Under the pieces are notes generated by a model. That model saw only the letters and a program-made list of their open reading frames with translations. It did no database searches and was not told the origin of the DNA. Of a stretch of DNA of 64,000 nt, positions 1 through 8,508 are shown piece by piece. The stretch's first letter is position 1; each line of letters starts with the position of its first letter. The stretch comes from Streptomyces sp. ATexAB-D23 (GTDB lineage Bacteria > Actinomycetota > Actinomycetes > Streptomycetales > Streptomycetaceae): assembly GCF_000373645.1 (NCBI RefSeq), contig NZ_KB892057.1, positions 178,381 to 242,380 of the forward strand, in the 5' to 3' direction. The position numbers were made by a program, and so were the translations under genes.

Positions 1-90
1 CCGGGCCCGCCCGGCACACCGGGCCCGCCCGGCACACCGGGCCCGCCCGGCACACCGGGCCCGCCCGGCACACCGGGCCCGCCCGGCACA
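1..90. repeat. 18-bp GC-only tandem array (at least 5 copies)
   Basis: Five identical, contiguous copies of an 18-base unit (CCGGGCCCGCCCGGCACA) run from the first base of the window, so the true copy number is unknown. Each unit contains an inverted repeat (CCGGGC/GCCCGG) that could fold as a small hairpin. A sixth, diverged unit at 91-104 merges into the dispersed element described next. It is non-coding as far as can be seen. Confidence 0.9.
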
Positions 91-96
91 CCGGGC

Positions 97-153
97 CCGT
101 CCGGCGATTGAGGACACCACCCGCACCGGGGTCCCGGCGCCCCCGCGGAGCGC
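97..153. repeat. dispersed intergenic element, left copy
   Basis: This segment begins CCCGTCCGGCGATTGAGGAC and ends with CGCGGAGCGCC. A closely related copy lies at 5049-5110 on the other side of the five-gene operon. From memory, the GTCCGGCGATTGAGGAC core is scattered through many Streptomyces intergenic regions, so I treat it as a dispersed repeat rather than a mobile element with genes. Confidence 0.75.
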
Positions 154-185
154 CCCGCCCACCCCAACCCGCAAGGAGCCGCGAC

Positions 186-971
186 ATGGACCTCCGCCTG
201 AAAGGCACCCGCATCCTCGTCACCGGCGGCAGCTCCGGCGTCGGCCTCGCCACCGTCCGCACACTGCTCCGGGAAGGCGCCCGTGTCGCCACCTGCGGCC
301 GCCGCGCCGACGCCCTCGCGAAGGCCCTCGACGGCCTCGCCGGACCCGGCTCGCTCTACCACGCCCCCTGCGACGTGACCGACGAGGCCGCCGTACGCGC
401 CTTCACCGACGCCGCCGCCGACCACCTCGGCGGCCTCGACGGCCTCGTCAACAACGCCGGCGCCTCCCGGATGAAACCCTTCGCCGAGACCACCCCCGCC
501 GACTGGCGCGAGGAGCTGGAACTCAAATTCTTCGGCGTCCTCAACCCCCTGCACGCCGCCCTGCCCCACCTGCGCGCATCCGGCGCCGCCTCCGTCGTCA
601 ACATCAACGCCGTCCTCGCCAAACAGCCCGAGACCCGGCTGATGACCACCAGTGCCGCCCGCGCCGGCATCCTCAACCTCTCCACCTCCCTGTCCAAGGA
701 ACTCGCCCCCGACAACATCCGCGTCAACTCCGTCTGCCTCGGCCTCATCGACACCGGGCAGTGGGAACGCCGCCACGCCGCCTCCGGCAGTCCCCTGGAC
801 TACCCCGCCTGGCAGGCCGAACTCGCCGCCGACCGGGGCATCGCGCTCGGCCGCCTCGGCAACGCCGACGAAGTCGCGTACGCCGTCACCGCCCTGCTCT
901 CACCCAGGGCCTCCTACATCACCGGCACCACCGTCGACGTCTGCGGCGGCGTCAACCGAGCCGTCGCGTAA
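186..971 (+). CDS. SDR-fold protein with degenerate catalytic residues
   Basis: A 261-residue short-chain dehydrogenase/reductase fold protein. The nucleotide-binding glycine motif TGGSSGVG is at residues 13-20, NNAG follows near residue 90, and the C-terminal IxGTTVDVCGG segment is family-typical. The catalytic residues are missing: the usual Ser is Ala142, and the Tyr-x-x-x-Lys pair is Thr155...Arg159. A conventional alcohol/ketone redox role is therefore doubtful, and a structural or alternative catalytic role is possible. The start at 186 is chosen for the AAGGAG ribosome site 8-14 bases upstream; an in-frame extension upstream to 108 reads through repeat sequence. It is the first gene of the Rieske operon, 35 bases before the ThDP enzyme. 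Confidence 0.88.
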   Translation: MDLRLKGTRILVTGGSSGVGLATVRTLLREGARVATCGRRADALAKALDGLAGPGSLYHAPCDVTDEAAVRAFTDAAADHLGGLDGLVNNAGASRMKPFAETTPADWREELELKFFGVLNPLHAALPHLRASGAASVVNINAVLAKQPETRLMTTSAARAGILNLSTSLSKELAPDNIRVNSVCLGLIDTGQWERRHAASGSPLDYPAWQAELAADRGIALGRLGNADEVAYAVTALLSPRASYITGTTVDVCGGVNRAVA

Positions 972-1006
972 CCCCCTGCCCGAACCCCTCACCAGGAGCA
1001 CCCGAC

Positions 1007-2677
1007 ATGACCCGACCCAATGGCGGCGACCTGCTCGTCGAGACGCTACGAGGACTGGGCGTCGACACGGTGTTCGGCATCGTCAGCGTGCACAACCTGC
1101 CGCTCGTCGAAGCCGTCGACCGCGACCTGCGCTTCGTCCCCGTCCGCCACGAGGCCGCGGCCGTCAACGCCGCCGACGGCTACGCCCGCGCCACCGGCAA
1201 CCTCGGCTGCGCCCTCACCAGCACCGGCACCGGGGCGGGCAACGCGGCCGGCTCCCTCATCGAGTCCCTCAGCTCCGGCACCCCCGTCCTCCACATCACC
1301 GGACAGATCGACAGCGCCCACCTCGGCTCCGGACGCGGCTTCATCCACGAGACCAAGGACCAGCTCGGCATGCTCCGCGCGGTCTGCGCCCACGCCGTCA
1401 CCGTCACCGACGCCGAGAACGCGGGCGGCCTCCTGCGCGAGGCGGCGGCCCGCGCCCTGACCGCCCCGCACGGCCCGGTCAGCGTCGAGTGGCCCATCGA
1501 CCTCCAGTTCGCGCCCCAGCGGCTCACCGGCACCCCCGTGCCCCGGGCCCCCGCCCCCGACCTGCCCGACGCGGCGCTCCTGGACGAGGCGGCCGCCCTG
1601 CTGTCCGCCGCCCGCCGCCCCCTGCTCTGGGCCGGCGGCGGAGCCAACAGCGCCCGCCCCGAGGTCGCCGCCCTCCTGGACGCCCTGAACGCCGGACTCG
1701 TCACCTCCAACTCCGGCCGCGGCGCCGTCCCCGAGTCCGACGACCGGGTCCTCGGCAACTACGCCACCGCCCCGGCCGGCCGCGCCCTGCTCGCCGAGGC
1801 CGACGCGCTGCTCTCCATCGGCACCCACTTCCGCTCCAACGAGACCGCCGACTACGGCCTCGAACTCCCCGCCACCCACATCCAGATCGACCTGGACCCG
1901 GCCGCCCCCGGCCGCGTGTACCCGGCCACCGTCGCCCTCACCGGCGACGCCACCGCCGTACTCGCCGCCCTCCTGGGCCGCGTCACCAGCGGCGGTACGG
2001 AGCCGGGCTGGCCGGAGCGCGTACGCCAGGCCCGTACCGGCGCCCGCACCGCGCAGCGCCACGCCATCGGGCCGCAGGCGGCGGTCAACGACGCGATCCG
2101 CGACGCCTGCCCGCCCGGGTCCGTCATCGCCAGGGACGTCACCATCCCGTCGTCCACCTGGGGAAACCGGCTCCTGGAGATCACCGACCCGGCCACCAAC
2201 GTCTTCCCGCGCGGCGGCGGCATCGGCCAGGGCCTCGCCATGGGCATCGGCGCCGCACTCGGCCGCCCCGGCACCCCCACCGTCGTCATCGCCGGAGACG
2301 GCGGCCTCGCCGTCCACCTCGGCGAACTCCTCACCCTCGCCCAGGAGAAGCCCGACCTCACCCTCCTCGTCTTCAACGACGGCGGCTACGGCGTCCTGCG
2401 CAACATGCAGGACAGCCACTTCCCCCGCCGCTCCGGAGTCGACCTCACCACCCCCGACTTCGCCCTGCTCGCCGCCGCCGTCGGCCTCCCGTACGCCCGG
2501 ATCGCCGCCGAGGCCGACGCGGGGCCCGTCATCAAGGAGGCCGTCACCACCCCCGGCCCGGCCCTGGTCGAGATCGACCTCGTCGCGCTCGGCCCGATGA
2601 ACACCCCGTTCACCCCGCCCGTCAAGCTTCCCGCCGCCGCCACCGACACCCAGGGAGAAGGAGGCAACCCGTCATGA
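1007..2677 (+). CDS. thiamine diphosphate-dependent enzyme (acetolactate synthase/benzoylformate decarboxylase-like)
   Basis: A 556-residue ThDP enzyme of the pyruvate oxidase/acetolactate synthase/benzoylformate decarboxylase superfamily. Glu49 (in RHEAAAVNAADGYAR) is the expected cofactor-activating glutamate. The Mg/ThDP motif runs from G430-D431-G432 to N457, with the standard spacing and the NDGGYG ending. The three usual domains (PYR, central, PP) fit the length. It probably decarboxylates or carboligates a 2-oxo acid or aldehyde in the pathway of this operon; the substrate cannot be read. AGGAG sits at 994-998. The stop overlaps the next start (ATGA), which implies translational coupling to the reductase. 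Confidence 0.88.
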   Translation: MTRPNGGDLLVETLRGLGVDTVFGIVSVHNLPLVEAVDRDLRFVPVRHEAAAVNAADGYARATGNLGCALTSTGTGAGNAAGSLIESLSSGTPVLHITGQIDSAHLGSGRGFIHETKDQLGMLRAVCAHAVTVTDAENAGGLLREAAARALTAPHGPVSVEWPIDLQFAPQRLTGTPVPRAPAPDLPDAALLDEAAALLSAARRPLLWAGGGANSARPEVAALLDALNAGLVTSNSGRGAVPESDDRVLGNYATAPAGRALLAEADALLSIGTHFRSNETADYGLELPATHIQIDLDPAAPGRVYPATVALTGDATAVLAALLGRVTSGGTEPGWPERVRQARTGARTAQRHAIGPQAAVNDAIRDACPPGSVIARDVTIPSSTWGNRLLEITDPATNVFPRGGGIGQGLAMGIGAALGRPGTPTVVIAGDGGLAVHLGELLTLAQEKPDLTLLVFNDGGYGVLRNMQDSHFPRRSGVDLTTPDFALLAAAVGLPYARIAAEADAGPVIKEAVTTPGPALVEIDLVALGPMNTPFTPPVKLPAAATDTQGEGGNPS

Positions 2678-3636
2678 CATCCGCCGAGGAACCCCGGCTC
2701 GACCTGCTCGTCCACCGCATGACGTGGGAGGCCGACGGGGTGCTGAGCATCGAACTCACCCACCCCGACGGCGCCCCCCTCCCCGCCTGGCGGCCCGGCG
2801 CCCACATCGACGTGCACACCGGCGGCCACATCCGCCAGTACTCCCTGTGCTCCGACCCCGCCGACACCACCCGCTGGCGCATCGGCGTCCTGCGCGAACC
2901 CGCCTCACGCGGCGGCTCCGCCCATGTCCACACCCAGCTGAGGCCCGGCCAGACCCTCCACGTCCAGGGCCCCCGCAACCACTTCGCGCTCGACCCCGCG
3001 GGCGACGCCACCGGCTACCTCTTCATCGCCGGGGGCATCGGCATCACCCCGCTCCTGGCCATGGCCCGCGAGGCCGCCCGCACCGGCACCCCCTGGCGGC
3101 TCGTCCACGGCGGCCGCACCCGCGCCTCCATGGCCTTCACCGCCGAACTCGCCGCACTCGCCGGGCTCCCCGGCGCCACCGTCGAGTTCATCCCCCAGGA
3201 CGAACAGGGCCACCCCGACCTCGACACCCTGCTCGGCACCCTCGAACCGGGCACCCAGGTCTACTGCTGCGGCCCCGAACCCCTCCTCGCCGCCGTCGAG
3301 GAACGCTGCCCCGACGCCCGTACCGAACGCTTCGCCGCACCCGCCGCCCGGCAGCCCGACGGCCAGGACACCGGCTTCGACGTCGTCTGCTCCCGCACCG
3401 GACGCACCGTCGAGGTCGCCCCCGGCACCACCGTGCTCGACGCCCTGGAGAACGCCGGCGTCCCCGTCGCCTCCTCCTGCCGCGACGGCATCTGCGGCAC
3501 CTGCGAGACCAAGGTCGTCGAAGGCGTCCCCGACCACCGTGACTTCCTCCTCAGCGACGGCGAACGCGAAGCCGGCGCCTCGATGATGCTCTGCGTCTCC
3601 CGCTCCCGCACCCCCCGCCTCGTACTCGACCTCTGA
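2674..3636 (+). CDS. PDR/VanB-type oxidoreductase (FMN/NADH reductase with C-terminal [2Fe-2S])
   Basis: A 320-residue electron-transfer protein with an N-terminal flavin-binding barrel (RQYSLCSDP), an NAD(P)H domain (GGIGITP) and a C-terminal plant-type ferredoxin domain. The cluster ligands are C269-x4-C274-x2-C277-x29-C307. This is the phthalate dioxygenase reductase/vanillate demethylase reductase arrangement, which passes electrons from NADH to a Rieske oxygenase. The partner is very probably the Rieske protein at 3896-4963. The start overlaps the upstream stop by four bases, and GGAGAAGGAGG-type ribosome sequence lies just upstream. Confidence 0.93.
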   Translation: MTSAEEPRLDLLVHRMTWEADGVLSIELTHPDGAPLPAWRPGAHIDVHTGGHIRQYSLCSDPADTTRWRIGVLREPASRGGSAHVHTQLRPGQTLHVQGPRNHFALDPAGDATGYLFIAGGIGITPLLAMAREAARTGTPWRLVHGGRTRASMAFTAELAALAGLPGATVEFIPQDEQGHPDLDTLLGTLEPGTQVYCCGPEPLLAAVEERCPDARTERFAAPAARQPDGQDTGFDVVCSRTGRTVEVAPGTTVLDALENAGVPVASSCRDGICGTCETKVVEGVPDHRDFLLSDGEREAGASMMLCVSRSRTPRLVLDL

Positions 3637-3657
3637 ACCGCCCCGAAGGGAGCCGAC

Positions 3658-3888
3658 ATGACCGGCCCGACCAGCCCGCAGTACCTCGACCCGAACCAGG
3701 CCCGCACCGCCGAGCCCACCCCGTACGAGAAGAAGCTCGCCGCCGTCATCGAGGAGGTCTTCGGCGGCGGAGCCCACGACCTGCCCGGACTCGTCGCCGG
3801 ACTCAACGCCCGCGACGTGCCCGCCCCCGACGGCAGCCCCTGGACCGAGGACACCTTCCGCACCGAGATGCGCCGACTGGGAGCGTGA
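3658..3888 (+). CDS. small recombinase-like helix-turn-helix protein
   Basis: A 76-residue protein lying between the reductase and the Rieske oxygenase. Its C-terminal half (GLNARDVPAPDGSPWTEDTF) closely resembles the DNA-binding helix-turn-helix of large serine recombinases, where the pattern is ALNARGI-P-P-G-W. There is no catalytic recombinase domain. AAGGGAG lies 7 bases upstream, and 7 bases separate it from the next gene. Family knowledge: short recombinase-like HTH proteins occur next to Rieske oxygenases in actinobacteria and proteobacteria. The role is unknown; it could be a small regulator or an accessory protein of the oxygenase. Confidence 0.75.
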   Translation: MTGPTSPQYLDPNQARTAEPTPYEKKLAAVIEEVFGGGAHDLPGLVAGLNARDVPAPDGSPWTEDTFRTEMRRLGA

Positions 3889-3895
3889 GACAGCC

Positions 3896-4963
3896 ATGAC
3901 CACCGCCACCACCCCCGTGCCGCAGGGCACCCCCACCCGCCCCTCCGAAGTCGCCCGCCCCGGCGACCGCACCGCCGACCGGCTCTTCGCCACCGGCATC
4001 CGCAACCAGTGGTACGCCGTCTGCCCCTCGGACTTCGTCCCCGCCGGCGGCATGAAACGCCTCACCCTCCTCGGCGAGGAATGGCTCCTCTTCCGCCGCG
4101 CCGACGGCACCCTCCACATGCTGGAGGACCGCTGCCCCCACCGCGGCGCCCGCCTCTCCCTCGGCAAACACCTCGGCGACCGCATCGCCTGCTGGTACCA
4201 CGGCGTCCAGGTCGACGGCACCGGCACCGTCGCCGCCGTCCCCGGCCTGCCCGGCTGCAACCTCGAAGGCAAGCAGCTCGTCGCCGCCCCCCACCTCACC
4301 GAGACCGGCGGCGCGATCCTCGCCTACTTCGGCGACCACGCCCACGCCGAACCCGTCCCGCTCACCCTCCCCGAACCGCTCACCGACCCCGGCACCTCGG
4401 CCTTCCTCTGCTACGCCGAGTGGAACGTCAACTGGCGCTACGCCGTCGAGAACCTGCTCGACCCCATGCACGGCTCGTTCCTCCACCGCGACTCGCACAG
4501 CATGGCCGAGGGGCAGACCACCGCCCGCTTCCGCATCCGCGAGACCGAACGCGGGTTCTTCTTCGAGAAGACCGACCAGAGCGGCGTCAACTTCGACTGG
4601 GTCGAGCTCTGCCGCACCGGCGTCGACTGGGTCGACCTCACCATCCCCTACCCGCCGACCGCGGGCCCCGGCGGCCCGTTCGGCATCGTCGGCATGGCCA
4701 CCCCCATCGACGAGAACCGCTGCTCCGTCTTCTTCTGGCGCTACCGCGAGGTCACCGGCTGGCAGCGCGACACCTGGCGCTTCCTGTACAAGACGCTCCT
4801 GGAGGACCGCCACTGGGAGGTCCTCGAACAGGACCGCGTCATGCTGGAGGACCTGCGCACCGACGCCGACCGGGCGGAGAACCTCTACCAGCACGACCTG
4901 GGAGTGGTACGAGTCCGCCGCATGTACCGCACAGAGGCGGAGAGCCAGGCGGCGGGGGCCTGA
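3896..4963 (+). CDS. Rieske non-heme iron oxygenase (ring-hydroxylase/demethylase alpha-like subunit)
   Basis: A 355-residue aromatic-ring-hydroxylating oxygenase. The Rieske cluster motif is C80-x-H82...C99-x2-H102. The mononuclear iron site motif N186-x2-D189-x2-H192-x4-H197 (NLLDPMHGSFLH) includes the bridging aspartate. Length and architecture fit the two-component class (phthalate, vanillate, carnitine type) with no separate beta subunit. Electrons should come from the reductase encoded two genes upstream. The substrate cannot be read; the ThDP and SDR neighbours suggest breakdown of an aromatic or terpenoid-like compound. It is the last gene of the operon. Confidence 0.92.
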   Translation: MTTATTPVPQGTPTRPSEVARPGDRTADRLFATGIRNQWYAVCPSDFVPAGGMKRLTLLGEEWLLFRRADGTLHMLEDRCPHRGARLSLGKHLGDRIACWYHGVQVDGTGTVAAVPGLPGCNLEGKQLVAAPHLTETGGAILAYFGDHAHAEPVPLTLPEPLTDPGTSAFLCYAEWNVNWRYAVENLLDPMHGSFLHRDSHSMAEGQTTARFRIRETERGFFFEKTDQSGVNFDWVELCRTGVDWVDLTIPYPPTAGPGGPFGIVGMATPIDENRCSVFFWRYREVTGWQRDTWRFLYKTLLEDRHWEVLEQDRVMLEDLRTDADRAENLYQHDLGVVRVRRMYRTEAESQAAGA

Positions 4964-5007
4964 CGCACGTCCTCGGCCGCCGGCGGCACCGAGCCGTCCG
5001 GCGGCCG

Positions 5008-5110
5008 GGGACACTCCCGCACCGGGCCGAGGACGCCCGCGAACCAGGCCCGTCCGGCGATCGACCGGGGACACCACCCGCACCGGGTCCACCGGCGCCC
5101 CGCGGAGCGC
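5008..5110. repeat. dispersed intergenic element, right copies (two tandem imperfect copies)
   Basis: The gap after the Rieske gene holds two imperfect copies of the element seen at 97-153. The first (from 5008) has CCGTCCGGCGGCCGGGGACAC. The second (5049-5110) shares the GTCCGGCGAT core, the block ACACCACCCGCACCGGG and the CGCGGAGCGCC end. The second copy runs up to the stop codon of the convergent MarR gene. The GC-rich dyads may also serve as a terminator between the converging genes. Confidence 0.75.
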
Positions 5111-5623
5111 CTACGCACCGCCCTCCGCGTCGAGCACCGACCGCTCCAGCTTCTCCAGCAACCCCGCCAGCTGCTCGCACTCCGCCTCCGACAGCCCCGC
5201 CAGCATCCGCCGCTCGTTGTCCAGATGCTCCGAGAACAGCTCGTCGATCAGCGAGAGCCCCTCGTCCGTCAGCCGCGAGTGCACCACCCGCCGGTCCTGC
5301 GGATCGCGCTCGCGCCGGATCAGCCCGTCCTTCTCCAGCCGGTCGATCCGCAGCGTCACGCCCGCCGAGCTGATCAGCCCGGAATCCGCCAGCTCACCCG
5401 CCGTACGCCGGAACGGAGCCCCCGCCCGGCGCAGCGCCGTCAGCACGTCGAACCCCGCCATCGACAGGCCCTTGCGCTCCACCGGCCGGGAGATGGCCGT
5501 GCTGTACCGCAGGAACGCCCGGTGCAGCCGCCCGAAGACCTCCAGCGGAGCCGTGTCCAGCTCGGGCCGCTCGCGCCGCCAGTCCGCCACGATCGACGCC
5601 ACCGCGTCCTGGTCCTTCGCCAT
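5111..5623 (-). CDS. MarR-family transcriptional regulator
   Basis: A 170-residue winged-helix regulator. The central region holds the recognition helix and wing typical of MarR proteins: LADSGLISSAGVTLRIDRLE, then DGLIRRERDPQDRRVVHSRL. MarR proteins usually bind small aromatic or phenolic ligands and repress nearby catabolic genes, so control of the convergent Rieske operon is plausible but not shown. The start at 5623 is supported by a strong GGAGG ribosome site about 10 bases upstream. It is divergent from pepN, with a 126-base shared intergenic region. Confidence 0.92.
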   Translation of the reverse strand: MAKDQDAVASIVADWRRERPELDTAPLEVFGRLHRAFLRYSTAISRPVERKGLSMAGFDVLTALRRAGAPFRRTAGELADSGLISSAGVTLRIDRLEKDGLIRRERDPQDRRVVHSRLTDEGLSLIDELFSEHLDNERRMLAGLSEAECEQLAGLLEKLERSVLDAEGGA

Positions 5624-5656
5624 CCCGCCACACCTCCGCGCAGGTACACAATGGGG

Positions 5657-5667
5657 TAAGAATCTTA
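5657..5667. promoter_or_regulatory. candidate MarR operator (TAAGA-N-TCTTA)
   Basis: A perfect 11-base dyad, TAAGAATCTTA, lies 34 bases upstream of the MarR start in an otherwise GC-rich divergent intergenic region. AT-rich dyads of this type are typical MarR-family sites, so autoregulation is a reasonable inference. It might also affect pepN on the other side. Confidence 0.45.
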
Positions 5668-5749
5668 GCCCTCAAAGGATCGGCCGCCCCCGCCCGGTTC
5701 CGCCGGAACCCGCCTGCACGCCGCCCCGCGGATACGGCAGCATGTCCCC

Positions 5750-8251
5750 ATGTCCGTACTGACGCGCGATGAAGCGCAGACCCGAGCCCAGATCCTCGAC
5801 GTACAGCGATACACGATCGAACTCGATCTCACCGCGGGGGAGGAGACCTTCGGCTCCCGTGCCGTGATCGACTTCACCGCACGCACGGCCGGGGACACCT
5901 TCATCGAGCTCAAGCCCGCGGCCCTGCGCTCGGTCAGCCTGGACGGACAGCCGCTGGACCCCACGGACCTCACCGAGAACCGCTTCCCCCTGCGCGGCCT
6001 CACCCCCGGGCCCCACCAACTGCGCGTCGACGCCTCGATGAGCTACTCCCGCACCGGCGAAGGCATGCACCGCTTCACCGACCCCAGCGACAACGAGACG
6101 TACGTCTACACCCAGCTGTTCATGGAGGACGTCCAGCGCGTCTTCGCCGCGTTCGACCAGCCCGACCTGAAGTCCGTCTTCGCCCTCACCGTCACCGCCC
6201 CGGAGGGCTGGACCGTCCTCGGCAACGGAATCGCCGAGCACACCGGGGGCGGCCGCTGGACCATCGCCCCCACGCCGCCGGTCTCCACCTACCTCGTCGC
6301 CGTCGCCGCCGGCCCCTGGCACTCCGTGACCACCGAGCACGCCGGCCTGCCCTTCGGCATCCACTGCCGCCGGTCCCTCGCCCCCCACCTCGACGCCGAC
6401 GCCGACGAGATCCTCGGCATCACCCGGGCCTGCTTCGACCGGTTCCAGGAGAAGTTCGACGAGCCCTACCCGTTCGACTCCTACGACCAGGCGTTCGTCC
6501 CCGAATTCAACGCCGGCGCCATGGAGAACCCCGGCCTCGTCACCTTCCGCGACGAATTCGTCTACCGCTCGGCCGTCACCGACACCGAACGCCAGACCCG
6601 CGGCATGGTCATCGCCCACGAGATGGCCCACATGTGGTTCGGCGACCTCGTCACCCTCGCCTGGTGGGACGACATCTGGCTCAACGAGTCCTTCGCCGAG
6701 TACATGGGCTACCAGACCCTCGCCGAAGCCACCTCCTTCACCGACACCTGGGTCGAATTCGGTGTCGCCCGCAAGGGCTGGGGCTACGACGCCGACCAAC
6801 GCCCCTCCACCCACCCCGTCGCGCCCGACCCGGCCGCCGTCCCCGACACCGCCTCCGCCCTCCTCAACTTCGACGGCATCTCCTACTCCAAGGGCGCGTC
6901 GGCCCTGCGTCAACTCGTCGCCTGGCTCGGCGAGAAGGACTTCCTCGCAGGCATCAACACCCACTTCGCCCGCCACAAGTTCGCCAACGCCACCCTCGCC
7001 GACTTCATCGACAACCTCGCCTCGGCCACCGACCGCGACGTCCACGGCTGGGCCGACCAGTGGCTGCGCACCACCGGAATCGACACCCTCACCGCGCACA
7101 CCACCGACACCGAGACCACCTGGTCACTGACCGTCGGCCGGCAGGGCACCCGCCCCCACCGCATCAGCGTCGGCGCCTACGACCACACCCTCGAAACCCG
7201 GCACGGCCCCACCCCCCTCGTCCTGCGCGAACGCTTCGAGACCGGCATCCCCCAGGACACCCCCACCACCCGCCCCGGCCGCCGCCCCGCCCTCGTCGTC
7301 ATCAACGACGAAGACCTCACCTACGCCAAGATCCGCCTCGACGCCGACTCCTGGAACACCGCGCTGGGCAGCCTCTCCGGCATCCCCGACGCCCTCACCC
7401 GCGCCGTGATCTGGAACGCCGCCCGCGACATGGTCCGCGACGGCGAACTGCCCCCCGCCACCTACCTCGAAGCGGCCCGCACCCACCTCCCGCACGAAAC
7501 CGACCTCGCCCTCCTCCAAGGCGTCCTCGGGTTCGCCGACACCTGGGCGGCGGGCCGCTACACCGCCCCCGACGACCGGCCCGCCGCCCTCGCCACCCTC
7601 ACCGCCCTGTGCCGCGACCTCATCCGCCGCACCGAGGACGGCACCCGCCCCGGCCTGCGCCTCACCGCCGTACGCCACCTCATCGCCGCCGCCACCCAGC
7701 CCGACACCATCCAGGGCTGGCTCAGCGACGACACCGTCCCCGGCGGACCCGAACTCGACCCCGAACTGCGCTGGCGCATCCTCACCCGCCTCGCCGTCCT
7801 CGGCGCCACCGACGAAACCGCCATCGCCGCCGCCCTCGAAGCCGACCCCAGCGCCACCGGCCAGGAAGGCGCCGCCCGCTGCCGCGCCGCCCTGCCCACC
7901 CCCGAGGCCAAGGCCGCCGCCTGGCACGCCATGTTCAGCGACGACACCCTCTCCAACTACCTCTTCACCGCCGTCGCCCAGGGCTTCTGGCAGCCCGAAC
8001 AGACCGACCTCGTCCGCGCATACGTGCCCCGCTACTACCCGGACGCCAACCGACTCGCCAACCGCCGCGGCCCCGCCATCGCCGAAGCTGCCGGAGCCCA
8101 CGCCTTCCCCGTCCACGCCATCGACACCGACAACCTCCGCCTCGGCGAAGAAGCCCTCACCGACCGGACCCTCACCCCCGCCCTGCGCCGCAAGATCACC
8201 GACCAGCTCGACGACCTGCGCCGCGCCCTGACCGTACGCGACGCCCACTGA
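5750..8251 (+). CDS. pepN: aminopeptidase N (M1 family zinc metallopeptidase)
   Basis: An 833-residue M1 aminopeptidase that removes N-terminal residues from peptides, probably in the cytoplasm because no signal peptide is seen. The substrate-recognition motif GAMEN is at 256-260. The zinc site is H290-E-x2-H294 with the third ligand E313 in NESFAEY. A long C-terminal ERAP1-like helical domain fills the second half. Length matches the actinobacterial enzymes (about 850 residues). It stands alone, divergent from the MarR gene, and is followed by a strong hairpin. Confidence 0.96.
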   Translation: MSVLTRDEAQTRAQILDVQRYTIELDLTAGEETFGSRAVIDFTARTAGDTFIELKPAALRSVSLDGQPLDPTDLTENRFPLRGLTPGPHQLRVDASMSYSRTGEGMHRFTDPSDNETYVYTQLFMEDVQRVFAAFDQPDLKSVFALTVTAPEGWTVLGNGIAEHTGGGRWTIAPTPPVSTYLVAVAAGPWHSVTTEHAGLPFGIHCRRSLAPHLDADADEILGITRACFDRFQEKFDEPYPFDSYDQAFVPEFNAGAMENPGLVTFRDEFVYRSAVTDTERQTRGMVIAHEMAHMWFGDLVTLAWWDDIWLNESFAEYMGYQTLAEATSFTDTWVEFGVARKGWGYDADQRPSTHPVAPDPAAVPDTASALLNFDGISYSKGASALRQLVAWLGEKDFLAGINTHFARHKFANATLADFIDNLASATDRDVHGWADQWLRTTGIDTLTAHTTDTETTWSLTVGRQGTRPHRISVGAYDHTLETRHGPTPLVLRERFETGIPQDTPTTRPGRRPALVVINDEDLTYAKIRLDADSWNTALGSLSGIPDALTRAVIWNAARDMVRDGELPPATYLEAARTHLPHETDLALLQGVLGFADTWAAGRYTAPDDRPAALATLTALCRDLIRRTEDGTRPGLRLTAVRHLIAAATQPDTIQGWLSDDTVPGGPELDPELRWRILTRLAVLGATDETAIAAALEADPSATGQEGAARCRAALPTPEAKAAAWHAMFSDDTLSNYLFTAVAQGFWQPEQTDLVRAYVPRYYPDANRLANRRGPAIAEAAGAHAFPVHAIDTDNLRLGEEALTDRTLTPALRRKITDQLDDLRRALTVRDAH

Positions 8252-8285
8252 CCCGAAACGTGCTCCGAACGACCCGCACCACCCC

Positions 8286-8326
8286 GTGCCCGGCCCGCCC
8301 CCACCACCGAGGAGCAGGCCGGGCAC
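8286..8326 (+). terminator. hairpin terminator after pepN
   Basis: A perfect 10-bp stem (GTGCCCGGCC at 8286-8295 with GGCCGGGCAC at 8317-8326) lies 35 bases after the pepN stop. It has no T-run, as is usual for this genus. Confidence 0.7.
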
Positions 8327-8508
8327 ACCCGTAGAACCACACCCGCATACCACCCCGACCACCGGCAACCCGGACCGATCCACACTCGGCCACCCCTTCG
8401 AGTTCAGATCATCCGGCTCCCCGGCAGCGCCACCCGAAAACCGGACAAGCTGGCATGCACACCCATGCCCGCACACCACCCACGCGCGCCCGAAGGACCA
8501 GCCACCCC

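Noticed and set aside
652-2673. In-frame extension upstream of the VanB-type reductase
   Set aside because: The translation is arginine/proline-rich shadow sequence of the SDR and ThDP genes; the true start at 2674 overlaps the upstream stop.
8252-8508. Search for a DmdR/IdeR iron box upstream of the siderophore-type pair
   Set aside because: No TTAGGTTAG-type inverted repeat was found by eye; only the pepN terminator hairpin is present.
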